Assembly (NCBI GenBank): GCA_021014325.1
Contig: CM037472.1
Location: 11,703,063-11,767,062, forward strand
Source: Plazaster borealis
Taxonomy: Eukaryota > Echinodermata > Asteroidea > Forcipulatida > Labidiasteridae
Length of the DNA: 64,000 bases
Direction of reading: 5' to 3'
Of the stretch, positions 47,691-58,980 are shown in pieces; the first letter of the stretch is position 1; the number at the start of each line of letters is the position of its first letter. Below the pieces are notes generated by a model that saw only the letters and a list, made by a program, of their open reading frames with translations, had not been told where the DNA came from and ran no database searches. The translations under genes were made by a program, and so were the position numbers.

Positions 47691-47873
47691 CAGTGAACAT
47701 TTCAAACACACACATGCAGGTAAAATTCATTAAAAACAAGTGAAATTTGAACCAACTACTCCCTCATGTTCGCCACTGTAGGCTACAGTGATGAACATGA
47801 AGGAATAGTTGGTTCAAATTTCACTTGTTTTTATTGGATTTGACCTGCATGTGTGCGTTTGAAATGTTCACTG
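47691..47873. repeat. Near-perfect hairpin of 183 bp
   Basis: The left arm starts CAGTGAACATTTCAAACACA and the right arm is its inverted copy, ending GTTTGAAATGTTCACTG. The arms match at nearly all positions (CAAGTGAAATTTGAACCAAC is shared exactly), with a loop of about 15 bp near GCCACTGTAGGCTACAG. The high arm identity suggests recent origin or strong constraint. No coding frame is conserved. Confidence 0.9.
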
Positions 47874-48199
47874 TCAATTGTCCACTTTTTAGTCTGGTCT
47901 CCTTGACAACTATATTGACAGTGTGATAGTAAAGGAACATAATATTTGCCCTTCCTTCCTCATTTGGGGTCCATGGGGTTGAATGAAAGAGCTACAAGAT
48001 GTGTGGAATGAAGCTAGTCAAGCCAGTGGTCTTCATGTAACCCACCAAAAACCAGCAAGTTCAACCATTTCATTAAAATAAAATTGATGTTGATATTGTT
48101 GACGTTTCACGACCAGGGCACTAAACGTAACACGGTGCACACATTACATTTCAATTTTCATGCAATAAAAACATTACAAATAAGAGCTATTAACATACC

Positions 48200-48365
48200 T
48201 CTAACTGTTCCAAAATGGGAAGAAAGTCTCCTTTTCTTTCACATGTCTTGAAATGACACTTCTGTCAATTCGTTAAGCAATGTAAACATTCATAATGGCG
48301 GCACTTTCAAACTTGGTGAATTGCAGTATCGTCTGTGCTGATTTCAACATTGCATGACGTCATCC
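48200..48365. promoter_or_regulatory. Promoter-like block: CRE and YY1-type site
   Basis: A perfect palindromic CRE, TGACGTCA, lies at 48355-48362. A YY1-like AATGGCGGC lies at 48294-48302, in the typical ATGGCGGC start-codon setting on the plus strand (20 open codons, or a splice after CTTG near 48319). On the minus strand a donor GAG|GTATGT lies near 48200, allowing a non-coding first exon instead. The direction is undecided. It may be the promoter of an unidentified gene with CpG-poor surroundings. Confidence 0.35.
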
Positions 48366-48398
48366 GGTACCAATTGACCCGGATGACCACCTCAACAG

Positions 48399-48580
48399 CA
48401 ATAGACCTTTATCATGCTGCCACCATCTTGGTCATGTTCCCTGTATCCAACAGCAGTAATGGATGCTAATATTCATTGTACAAAAAGGAACCAGACTAAT
48501 TGCCCTGCCAGCCTCGGTTTGGTTACATTGATTTGAATGGGATAAAATCAAGATGGCCGTACCATGATAAAGGTCTATTG
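48399..48580. mobile_element. Palindromic MITE with AATAGACCTTTATCATG ends
   Basis: The left end CAATAGACCTTTATCATG pairs with the inverted CATGATAAAGGTCTATTG at 48563-48580, and CACCATCTTG pairs with CAAGATGG. A diverged relative is seen at about 52530-52685 (TCACCATATTGGTCATGTTC). It sits only about 35 bp from the CRE-bearing block. Confidence 0.8.
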
Positions 48581-50915
48581 AACCGGAAGATGGCCAAAAG
48601 CCTGACCTGGAAGTTTTTAGATATTTGGGCTGCTTTTTTCGTTGGGCCAGGGATAAATCCAGTATTTGAAATAAGTTTTGAGAATTAAAGTTGTACCATC
48701 TATGGCCAGAAAATGAATTGAAATGATATTTGTAAAAAATAAAAGGTTGGAAAAAGTTAGGTGAGAAGATCAGTCGATCAGCTAATCAACCATGCTGGTC
48801 AAATATTGGTTGAAGTTAAACATATTTTTACCGAAGACCAAACAAAACCCAAAGTCATCCTAAAGCAGGAAAACATAATTCAGTTCCTGGTTAGCGAAAC
48901 CAAAAGGAGCATTTCAATGTTGGCCGTTCTTTTTGTTCTTTTTTTTTTTTGCCAATACAGGCATTTGTCGGCTGTGGGTCGCCATGCATTTATTATTTGA
49001 GGGCACGGCCCTCGACAGAAAAAAGCATGGCTCTAGGAGTTACGCCACTAACGACAACTTTAGCATACCCAAAGATTTCTGACAAAACCAACATGAGAAC
49101 ATTATAAACTGTAGCGTTTTATATGCGATGACATTGACGGGCGGGTTTGATTCAACTCAATCAACGGTCTGGAGAGACCGAGTGTCAGACACCACCAACG
49201 GCCATGACTGAGAAGCAAAAACGCCGCTCTTATTGTGCATCCTATGAAACATTAATGTTGGGCTACACGGAAACAATGGCAATTATCTTAATACACTCGT
49301 TTTGTTATTTGCACAGTGCGTCAGACAGTTGCGTAAAATAAGCATAATGTGACAGCAAATGGAAGGAAAATGGAGGAAAATGTCTTCATCAAATTTCGGC
49401 AAAAGAAAAACATAGAAGTTAAATGACTTCAATATTTTGAGATTCTCCCTATGTCTGGACAAAAATTTATATCTTTCTGTTGTCTTTAAAGACAATTTTA
49501 GCAAAGAAACACATGAATTTGACGGCAACTGTCATTGTATTTTCACTGACAATAACTTCAATTTTGTGACCAAGGTATGCAGCATCAAACCAACAGTATA
49601 AAATCGGCAGCTTCTCAAATCTATAAAAAAAAATTTTTTTTAGTTTGAGCAGGAACCATACTAACCTTCATTTACTTCTTTGATATTCCAAATCTCTGTT
49701 CCTTGTAATTTGAGGGGTGGGGCATTGACTAATAACAAATACCAAATAACAAAACAAAAAATTTGAGCGGTTAATATCCTTTGACAGAGATTTTATTTTA
49801 TACATCAGAAATGATAAGGTGCCCAAACATTTACAATTAGTTCTATTCAAATTGTAATTTACAATGTTCCTTTACTTTGTTCCAAATGAAGAAGATCACA
49901 AACCCATTGAACTGTACACAAGGAAGGCACAGCTTATGTTTCAGGAAACAATGATGAAGGAAATACAATAAAAATGCTTTGTGTATTTAGTAGACATACG
50001 AGAAAGTATATTATTCGCATTTGAAATCTGAATAAATTATAATTTTAAGGTATTATACAGGATTGGTAAGGATAAAAATAACTAGATAAAAACATTGTTT
50101 AATTTTAGTCTGAAAGCTTACTGATTATGAAGTTCATACTATAGAACCACTTTTTTCTGTGAAATATTTCCCACTGAAATAAGTCATATTCGAGAAAACT
50201 ATCCGAGTGAAAACTTTCAACAAAAACCAAAAAACTCAACCCCCCCCAAACCAAACAAACCGCAACAGCTGATTTTATTGTGCATTTGTCCACTATTTTC
50301 TCCTGACGCACAGAACGGATCAAGCCGAAATTTCACAGGTTTGTTATTCAATGGTTGATCACACAACACATGATCACTGTCTGCGACTTTTTTGTCAGCT
50401 CTACCAATCCTGTATAATACCTTTTTTTAATGTCAATTTAACCGTGATTTTTATACAAACGAGTTCAACCCTATGGCCATAACAGTATAAATGTTAACAG
50501 AGGTTAAACTCCATGCAATCTGGATAGAATCTATGGAGGTTTGAGGAAGGACCATGGAAATATCTCTCATGAGTTAAAGACGAGTTGATACTAACTGATA
50601 TTTCTACTTCAGTAAGCACATCTTTTCAGCTTTCTTCATAGTGCTCCTTCATACCTCCAAAAGAAAAGAACAAATGTTTTGTATAATTATATTGTCTTTT
50701 CAGAGTGTGATAAATGAATTAAGATCCCAATTCACTAAAACTTTTAAACTAATAGAAAAACATTGCAAAAAGGTAGGCCTACACACCATTTACGTCAGTA
50801 ACCATAAATTGATGTGGCAATAGGGGATTATCCGGAACTGCAGCTTTGATAAGGTAACACTTCGTACTGGGTGGATCTGGGAACTTCCTTAGATCAGTTC
50901 AGCCTTTTCAAACCT
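48581..50915. other. Intergenic DNA, no gene seen
   Basis: Poly-A/T and poly-C runs occur, but no domain-bearing frame or repeat family. A possible 36-nt minus microexon at 49666-49701 is considered and rejected elsewhere. Confidence 0.45.
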
Positions 50916-51074
50916 GGGCCAAATTTCATAAAGCTGCTTAAGCACAAGAAGTGGCCAAGCACAGCAAAATTATGCTTACCAGAATAAGGTTACCAGCCAA
51001 AACAGTATGTCACATGTACCCTCTGTGAATGGTGACCTGCTTATTAATTTCTGCTTAAGCAGTTCTATGGAAAG
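50916..51074. repeat. Repeat family D, copy 2
   Basis: Starts GGGCCAAATTTCATAAAGCT and ends with an inverted CTGCTTAAGCAGTTCTATGG. The internal AAGGTTACCAGCCAAAACAG matches 54718-54738. It lies immediately before a family B MITE. Confidence 0.75.
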
Positions 51075-51086
51075 TAGTTGTTCCTA

Positions 51087-51325
51087 TACACTGCAAAAAC
51101 TGGGTGATAAAATTGACACCATGGGTGTTGTCACATATGATACTGAAGAGAGAATCAAAATTAACATTATAGGGTGTTAAAATAACACCAATGTAATTGT
51201 TTAGACAGAAATCAGTGTTATTTTAACACCCTATGGTGTAAATTTTGATTTTTGATTTTTTTAAAAAATCTATATGTGACAACACCCATGGTGTAAATTT
51301 TAACACCCCAGTTTTTACTCTTGCT
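51087..51325. mobile_element. Palindromic MITE, family B copy 2
   Basis: Closely matches 10683-10899: TACACTGCAAAAACTGGGTG at the left, paired ACACCCATGGTGTAAATTTT on the right, and the internal GGTGTTAAAATAACACCAAT. The right tip has drifted from CTTTGCAGTGTA. Confidence 0.75.
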
Positions 51326-53445
51326 GGGGAGTAGGGCTAAGCGAGATAATTGGGGTTAACATACATCATTGTGTGTTTTTCCTGGGGAAACGCTCTCACC
51401 TGTGAAATGCACAAGGATGGTGGTTGGGTTAAAATTCCCAAAGGAGTTTTCTTCGGATTCTTTTTCCAGGGGAATTGGCTTTGTGAAAAGAGCCAGAGAA
51501 AGCTATTTTTTACAGACCATCTCCCTTCTTTGTGAATTAGTAATCAATGTCAATACCAATACCGTGCATGGACCATGCATTCTTCACTGCATGAGCAAAA
51601 CCAACATTTTCACATAGACACAAATCCTTGAAACCCTGCCTCCAATAATCTCTGTGTTGACTGTCAACATTTTGAAAACACAAAGCAGCTCGGAAAATTA
51701 TTTAAACATTATCGAAACATTATCAAAGCATTGGCATGTCAAGTAGCTTCAACATGCATTCAGGCTCACAAAGTGTACCTGAAATGCTTTCAAACTGAAC
51801 CTAAAAAGAAGTAATAAACAAAATGAAAAGAAAATAATAAAACACTTTAAATTAAGAAACGAATGTTTAAGATTTGTTTCTGATAACCAAATGATTTTCA
51901 AACAATTCAGTGATTTAAAATAGTTATAAAAACAGAAGCATTTTAAGACAAATATTTTAAAACCAGGCTACCTTAATTACATCAGCTAGCCTTTACATTC
52001 CGAGAAATGCCTAAATGGAAAATACACAAATCTAGGTTATTTTGACGTGGACAAAAACCTTTGACCAATGAATGAAATTTCAAAGATTTGATTAAAGACA
52101 TGTCAGTCTGTTTTCTTTTTGTCTGTTTTTTAAATATTTTTATTTTGTACTTGCACAAAGAAACTAAACCTACTATAGATCATAGGATTTTGTACATACC
52201 AAAGCTGGACCAGAAATGTTCTATCAAGACCAGTGCCCGCAAGAATTTTGCTATACATGAAAACAAACTGGGGCAATACATCTCCAACTTTGACAAAGGG
52301 TAAAGTTTACCAGTGGAAAACACAAGTCCACTGTCATTTAAAGACTTGTAATTAAGAAGTCTACTACTCTACCTTATTTACTAACTGTATCCGGCATTCA
52401 AAACTATGAAACCATCTTCAACACACTACTAGTTTATGCTATATTCTTATATCAGAAACTATGAACTTCAATTTTGGTTCTCCGTTATAACTACATGGGC
52501 AAAGGGCAAACTAAATACACTTTTACATACTGTCACCATATTGGTCATGTTCCCTACATGAACTTGCAATTATCGATATAATTCCTATAATACAAAACAG
52601 GGAACAGACTATTTTGCTCTTCGAGACTTTGTTACGGTCATTGAATTGTGTGAAAATGGCAGAACCATGGCAATGTCACCTAAGGTTCATCGATAACCGA
52701 CTCACTTTTTAAATACTTAAAAAAAAAAAGGAATGTAAAACTTTTGTCACAACTACATGTTTAAACCTTTCCAAATGACATCTGAAAAACTTGTTCCAAA
52801 CCTTCCTAATTACAAACGTCTTAGAAACTGTTACCACCTTTCAGTACACAATTATTATACCAATAATTCTCAATGTTAAAACGAAACATGAACTTTGTTT
52901 TCAATATTCATGTCAGAATATAAACCAATGCCAATGGGTTTTCTTTAAAAGTAAAAAAAACCAGAATGAAATTTCAAACTAAACACTCACTGTTATTTCC
53001 CATCCAAACATCAGACAATTTTCTGAGCTTGAACCTTTTGGACACCATGCTTTTCTGTGTTATCATCACCGCATTTTACTTATCTTATAACAAACTTATT
53101 TCCAACAAAAACGTGCCTGTTCAAAATAAAAAAATTGCTCCATTTTAAGTTATGTTTAAAAGATAAAAATTGTCAATTCATGGCATGAGCTTTTGGCTAT
53201 TAATGGCTGTACATGTAGATGGCTGCTGAGAGTGAATCTGTGCAATCCACTTGAAACCACTTTGGTATAGTTAGGGTTTAGAGCCATCATATTCCTACTC
53301 TTTTGCATACCCACCTCTCTGTCAAGCGGAAGCCTATTATTGATATACAAATGTATTGAAGTACATACTAAATAACAGTTTACAATAAGTCACCTTAGCT
53401 TGTTTATAATGGGCATATATTTTGCATTTTTGTTTTACCAACAAT
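51326..53445. other. Intergenic DNA, no gene seen
   Basis: AT-rich. A degraded MITE relative at about 52530-52685 is the only repeat noticed. The frames at 51350-51617, 52088-52303 and 52791-53148 lack domains. Confidence 0.45.
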
Positions 53446-53571
53446 CAGGGCCCAATTTCATGGCACTTCTTACCAAATAATTCTGGTCTTAACGCGCATG
53501 TATTGCTACGGGCCGCAGCGGGGCGTAAACGCAGAGTTCCACGTTAAGCAGTGCCACGAAATTGGGCCCTG
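53446..53571. mobile_element. Foldback element, CAGGGCCCAATTTCATGGCA ends
   Basis: The left CAGGGCCCAATTTCATGGCA pairs with the inverted TGCCACGAAATTGGGCCCTG. It is 126 bp long and flanked by AT on both sides, consistent with a short target duplication. It has a GC-rich centre. Related in its first bases to family D repeats in this window. Confidence 0.85.
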
Positions 53572-53733
53572 ATGTATCACAATTCACTGTGCATGAAGGA
53601 AACTGTTTTTTAAGAAACATTCCATCATATCATGTAGAGTGGGTTGGCTCTTTGAAGTCTGATCATTTTTGAACATTAACATTGGGCAGGATGTCACCTG
53701 TCATTTGTCTGCAGTTGATTGACGCTATGGTTC

Positions 53734-53799
53734 TTAGTAGCGGCGTTGATTGCTGGAAGGTGGTGGAGGAAAGGAGCGGTTGCCTGACTGCTGATGACC
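53734..53799 (-). CDS. Candidate last coding exon of an unidentified minus-strand gene
   Basis: A long pyrimidine tract (CATGTGTACCTTTTTTCTCAG) precedes an in-phase segment reading GHQQSGNRSFPPPPSSNQRR then Tyr and a TAA stop at 53734-53736. The Gly/Gln/Asn/Pro/Arg-rich tail resembles the C-termini of many RNA-binding or low-complexity nuclear proteins, and the splice acceptor is the best I saw in the right half. No upstream exon was found with confidence, so the parent gene is unknown and a chance match is possible. Confidence 0.33.
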   Translation of the reverse strand, partial: GHQQSGNRSFPPPPSSNQRRY

Positions 53800-54179
53800 C
53801 TGAGAAAAAAGGTACACATGAAGAAAGAGGAAAACATTTAAACATACACAGAAATCTTTATGTCGGTGCAAAATCACTGATTCAACAAAGAGAACCTTTA
53901 ACACACCAGTGTTTGAAATGTCAACTATGCTGTATCTTGCTGAAACTGTCTTGGATGTACTCACGAATTAAAACCCAACAGCAAGAAATAAAATATGCGG
54001 AGCCTCTCTAGAGCGAGATACCACGTTATTATAAACTTGAGCTGCAATAAATTTACAGTTTTCCGGTCAATAAACTAACAGTTTTCCTGTCAATGATTTA
54101 ACTACTTTATTGATTGACATCTATGGCTGCAGTTAAAGCTTAAACAGGTCTGGGAGTTCATTCTAGTTGGAGCAAGGCA

Positions 54180-54600
54180 TTCTCGTGGCCGAGCAGATAA
54201 GAACACCGAACTCAAGCTCTGGTGTTTCTGATCAGCAGAGTGTGGGTTCGAATCCCAGTCATGACACTTGTGTCCTTAAGCAAGACACTTAACCACATGC
54301 TTCGTCCTTCGGATGGGACGTTAAGCCGTTGGTCCCGTGTGTTGTGTAATGCACGTAAAAGAACCCAGTGCACTATCGAAAAGAGAAGGGGTTCGCCCCG
54401 GTGTTCCTGGTTTGATTGGCTGCATATTGTGCCACAGCACCTTGTAAACCATTACATGGTGCTATGTAAAGGACTTGGGCTCATACTTCAAAAACGTAGC
54501 TCCACAATACCTTGCAGGAAAAATGATGAACGTTAAAAGCGCCTTGAGCGTCACTGAGTGACGGATATGTGCACTATATAAGAAGCCACTATTATTACTA
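54180..54600 (+). repeat. tRNA-derived SINE, copy 1
   Basis: The tRNA-like head has a box A-like GTGGCCGAGCAGAT and a perfect box B GGTTCGAATCC near 54245-54255. The conserved body includes AAGCAAGACACTTAACCACA, TGCTTCGTCCTTCGGATGGG and TGTGTAATGCACGTAAAAGA. The tail ends in an ATT-rich tract after GCGCCTTGAGCGTCACTGAG. This is the layout of a full-length SINE of the kind found across marine invertebrates. Confidence 0.88.
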
Positions 54601-54691
54601 CTGTATTATTACATAACCTGAAAACAGTACTGCCATTGGAACATCAAGAGTGTCTACAGGAACACATTTTAAGGAAAGCCAAGGCCAAGAA

Positions 54692-54838
54692 CAGGGCCCA
54701 ACAAATTGTTGCTTACCAGTATAAGGCTACCAGCCAAAATACTACACAAAATGTACCCTCTTTAACTGGCTTCCATGCTTCGTTTTGCTGAGCAGAAAAG
54801 TCCCGCTTAAGTAGCTCAATGAAAGTGGGTGCTGGGCA
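54692..54838. repeat. Repeat family D, copy 3
   Basis: Starts CAGGGCCCAACAAATTG and ends GCTTAAGTAGCTCAATGAAA. It shares TAAGGCTACCAGCCAAAATA with the copy at 50916. Confidence 0.7.
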
Positions 54839-55224
54839 TTGAAGGAAATGATAGTCAAAGTGTGATAGTCAAAGTGTGCTAAATGTGTGCACATTCCCCC
54901 TTTGACACTACCCATGTACATGGTACAAGCCAGAGGTGTATTTTGGGCACCTTTTTTTGTAATTTAGATGACCTTCTTTGTCTTTCATTTACACAAGTGT
55001 ATTGGTAATAAAGTGAGGCAATTTAGCATCTTGCTTTTCAACAGTTTTGTCCCCCCCCTTTCCACATGCTGGCTTAAACCCTGCCTGTGTAGCTAATGGT
55101 TAAGTCAACCTTAGAAATAGAACCCCAGAGAACTCCAAGTGAGACTTGGTTGTTAGACCATTTTATGGACATGTGAGACCATTTTATAACATGAGTGGTT
55201 TTTTTATGACAAAATGACGCACTG

Positions 55225-55655
55225 TGGAGTGTGGTGGCTGAGCGGTCTAGTTCACCAAACTCAAGTTCTGGTGTTGTCGACAGCAGAGTGTGGGTTCGAA
55301 TCCTGGTCATAGCACTCGTGTCCTTGAGCAAGACACTTAACCATAATTGCTTCATCCTACAGATGGGACGTACATGTAAAGCAGTACATGTAGACTCATA
55401 GTGTTGTGTAATGCACATAAAAGAACCCAGAACACTCATCGTGAAAAAGAAGGGGGCTTGCCTCAGTCTTTCTGGTACGGTTTAGCAGCAAGTTGTGCCA
55501 CCGCGCTTCCCTAGTGGGCGCATTGATGGTTCACATTCCTTCTTAACACATCCCTAACCTGCTATTTTCTCTTTCTTCTCGCGCCTTGAGTACCTTATTG
55601 GTAGATGCGTAGGCTTTAATACAATACAACTCCAGTATTTTCATTATTATTATGT
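55225..55655 (+). repeat. tRNA-derived SINE, copy 2
   Basis: Same family and orientation as 54180-54600: box A GGTGGCTGAGCGG, box B GGTTCGAATCC at 55293-55303, the AAGCAAGACACTTAACCAT body and GTGTTGTGTAATGCACATAA. The tail ends CGCGCCTTGAGTACC followed by an ATT-rich tract. A small insertion, TACATGTAAAGCAGTACATG, interrupts the body. Confidence 0.88.
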
Positions 55656-56237
55656 GACACGCAATACATGCTCAATGTGTGTTGCCATTTTGCCATACAC
55701 GCATGTCACATGGTTTATGGATGCGCATAAATGAATGCGCATGGTTATGGATGCGCATAAATGCTCACAGTGGGACACAGAGTGGTGTCCAGCTCAGGGC
55801 TCTCTCCATTCCATTTTCATTGTCTCAACCAAAATGAATGCCACTATAGAGACGATTTATTGTAAACCTTATGAATGTACAGTTGAGTATTTCAAAAAAA
55901 CCTGTGAAATATGATTTAAAACTTCAAAAGTAAGGTAAAGAACCACACATCCATAAAAATGTATGCACGTGGTTTTCTCCAGAAACAATTATTTTCACTT
56001 GTACTTCAAAATTGATTCTTCAACCGAGAGCCACAGTTATTCTCTTCAATATTCATTGTAAAATATTTATCGCACCTAATTACAAATGGGCCTTTATTTT
56101 AAATCTTTAAGTTGTGTAGTTATTTTGAAAATGTTGTTGGTATCAATGTTTTATTTAACTGATGTAATTATAGCAATGGAGATAAAGAACAGTATAATTT
56201 TATTATTTGCATTTTTACCGATACACCGGTGTGTGTG

Positions 56238-56610
56238 TTAAAGGCATCGCACACGTTTGGTAATTGTCAAAGACCAGTGTTCTCATTTGGTGTATCCCAA
56301 CATATGCATAAAATAACAAGCCTGTGAAAATTTGGGCTCAATTGGTCATCGAAGTTGCAAGAAAATGATGAAAGAAAAAACACCCTTGTTGTACAAATTT
56401 GTGTGCTTTCAGATAGGAATAAAAACTTCTTGCAAGAAGTTTTTATTATTTTAGTGAGAAATTACCTCTTTCTCAAAAAATACGTTACTTCAGAGGGAGT
56501 CGTTTCTCACAATGTTTTATACTATCAACAGCTCTCTGTTGCTCGTTACCAAGTAAGTTTTTAGCTAATATATATTTTGAGTCATTACCAAACGTGTACG
56601 ATACCTTTAA
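56238..56610. mobile_element. MITE family A, copy 4 (reverse orientation)
   Basis: 373 bp, with the same core and ends as copies 2, 3 and 5 but opposite orientation to copies 2 and 3. The open frame inside (56355-56564) is the repeat-borne frame seen in other copies. Confidence 0.93.
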
Positions 56611-56663
56611 GCACCTGTGAAACAAATCCACAGGCGTCTCACTCGGGTGGAATTTGAACACCT

Positions 56664-56805
56664 GGCCTGGAATTACACAGAGTCCATAGTCTTGGCCTTG
56701 GTGTCCCTACAAAAGTTTCCCATAGACAATTAGATTGTCCAATGGAAGTGCCCTTTGCAAAATGAAAATGGCCTTGCCCTCTCAAAGATGAAATTCCAGG
56801 TCTGG
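56664..56805. repeat. Repeat family C, copy 3
   Basis: Starts GGCCTGGAATTACACAGAGT and ends ATTCCAGGTCTGG, with the family phrase CCAATGGAAGTGCCCTTTGC inside. Confidence 0.88.
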
Positions 56806-57298
56806 AACCCACAACCTTTTTTTGCCATGCTAGAGCAGATGTATTACCACTAGACCACCAAGCTTGCCAAGTAGCTAGAAATGGTGTATGGATACAATCT
56901 ATTTTGAGTATAATTTCAGTTTTTCCCTACGCTGATGTTCAACAATGGACAGTCATCTTGGTGCTTTTTGTTTCAAGTCCAGCTGAATAAAACTCTGTTA
57001 CATTTTTTGGTTTATTTTTTTAAGGGTTTGTAAACCTTCCCCACACAACAAAATGGTAGTAATCTTTTGGGGACGCTAGGTGGCAGCAGACTTACAATTT
57101 TTTTTAGGAAATAAGCGCATGCACAAAATTATGTAACCAATGGAAATTTATCTGGTATGTAAATTGCCACCTAGCATTCCAAACTCCCCAACTGAGGACA
57201 AGTTAGTGATTTTAATTTTTTTTTTTTTAAAACCGTTATGACTCAGTTCAGGCACAGCCTCGCTTTCTTCTCCTTACTTACACATCAATGCCCTATAC

Positions 57299-57467
57299 CA
57301 GGCCTGGAATTACACGGAGGCCACGCAGGCCATGGCCTCCAATGACCCTGGTCTTGGCCTTGGTGCCCCTACAAATGTTTCCCATAGACTTATAAGATTT
57401 TCTAATGGAAGTGCCCTTTGCAAAATGAAAATGACCTTGCCCTCTCAAAGATGGAATTCCAGGCCTG
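57299..57467. repeat. Repeat family C, copy 4 (most complete)
   Basis: Inverted tips CAGGCCTGGAATTACACGG and GGAATTCCAGGCCTG. It carries GGCCTTGGTGCCCCTACAAA and TAATGGAAGTGCCCTTTGCA. It is the best candidate for the full unit of the family, about 170 bp. Confidence 0.9.
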
Positions 57468-58643
57468 CCACACCCATGGCAATTCTTTTTATTACAGTGG
57501 TTTTTTTTCTCAATGTTTGTGTATGTTCAAGAATCCAACAGAATACCGGTAACAATTCCTTAAATTAAAATTCAACATCTCATCCTGAAAGCTGTCTCGC
57601 AATAAAACTTCTGACCACCATCCTTTCCTATACCAGCTTCTTTTGAAAATGTCTCCACTCATTACAGGTGGCTGGTTATATGGAGGTGAATGAATTTGAT
57701 ATCGAAAATGGTAGCATTAACTTCGAAAAAAGTGCACGCATTGTAAACAAGGTCTTTGTACGGTTAAGAACAAAGAAAGGTTTACTCAATGGTGAATAAC
57801 CTCCCACTATACCTGCATATTCACCAAGCAAAACAAGACCCCACACTGTGTCTATCTACTCATTCATTTGTTCTTTGTTGTCATTAAAATAATAGTATAA
57901 ACCATTTCATATCATCATGTATTCGCTAGAAGGGGGTCAAGCAAGTGTGCTTGATAGAAGAATGTAGCAACCTGTGTTGCAGAAAACCCAGCTGGAGTGG
58001 TTTAATCACTTCTCCGTTGTTTAAGTAATAGTCAAGGTAGGAAATATAAATTCAGCATAGGAATGGAAAAACTGAACTTGAAAACCCCCCAAAACAAACT
58101 CTAGTTTTTCAGAAATTGTGGCCATTCTATTGCTAAGAGGAATTTTGTACAGTCCTAGCATGCCCTGAGCAAGGGTTGGAAAGTCTAACATCGTTCTGAC
58201 TGGCACCAATGGTTTATAACATAAATATTTACACACTTTTCCTGCTGAAAGTTTCACAATGCTAAAGAAAACGTATAACCATGTGTTTCTTTGCAATTAT
58301 CACCCTCCACCCCAAAACATGGCTGATTTTGTAGATTTTTAACATTATTTTTTGTTGTTAAAATGATTGGACAAAAAACCACACATGCATTCCAACTGAT
58401 TGCATAACATTTTGATGGCAGCAATTCAAGTAAAGAAGTTTGCAAGGAACCCTTGCGTTATTGAAATCCAGACCTTTGAGCTGTCCTATAAAATGAAAGC
58501 AAGATACACAAACATTTGTTTTGAGTAGTTTGAACCATGAGCATCCTCATCTATACAGCAGGAATTTCCTAAGTACAGTATCAGGTTAGAATTAACATCA
58601 AGTAATAAACCACAAGAGAAACTGACTGGTTACATTTTCAATA
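57468..58643. other. Intergenic or intronic DNA, no confirmed gene
   Basis: No repeat family recognised. The minus strand has a few open stretches with splice-like borders (near 57600 and 57809), but nothing that I can tie to a family or to the exon candidate at 53734-53799. Confidence 0.35.
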
Positions 58644-58929
58644 ATTTGGGGTTGAACAAAAAAAAAAAAGAGACAGAGCAGGACTTGAACCAACGACCTC
58701 CAGATTAACGTGCCGGTGCTCTACCAAGTGAGCTATCTAGCCCTAATGTTGGCGGTCTCCCTATTTTGTCAATATCTTTGTGCAGGGGTGCCAGTCAGAA
58801 GTCATGCAACCTTTACCTGACGTGTAGCCAGGGATGACACCAAAGTTTACGATACAACATGGGAAGCGGCAGCCAAGGGATCACCTTGCGACTTTTGGGG
58901 GGACAAGTTGTCTTTGTTCAACTCCAAAT
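58644..58929. mobile_element. MITE-like element carrying a tRNA-Asn-like sequence
   Basis: 286 bp with 17-bp inverted ends, ATTTGGGGTTGAACAAA (58644-58660) and the inverted TTTGTTCAACTCCAAAT (58913-58929). The left half contains a minus-strand tRNA-like stretch with box A and box B similar to both arms at 46421-46692 and an Asn-like GTT loop. The right half is different and contains no second tRNA. There is no acceptor stem, so it is not a working tRNA gene. Confidence 0.78.
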
Positions 58930-58980
58930 GTTAGAAAGAACTGAGAATGTTAACAGGTAACAATCTTGAGAAACACATCA

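Noticed and set aside
49666..49701. 36-nt minus-strand microexon reading TEIWNIKEVNEG
   Set aside because: It faintly resembles a PIH-family dynein-assembly protein (DNAAF6-like IWN-E-PEG), but I could not find the expected next exon and the segment is too short to support.
53682..54011. 109-codon plus-strand open frame
   Set aside because: No domain and no promoter or splice support; the opposite strand offers a better splice-bounded reading.
56355..56564. Open frame reading QENDERKNTLVVQICVLSD, also seen inverted near 36853, 37787 and 61101
   Set aside because: It recurs only because the MITE family A recurs; part of it crosses the central palindrome and it has no independent coding evidence.
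57560..57720. Minus-strand open stretch with SPPYNQPPVM and WWSEVLLRDSF
   Set aside because: Open for about 70 codons but with no family match and no clear splice borders. It could be chance.
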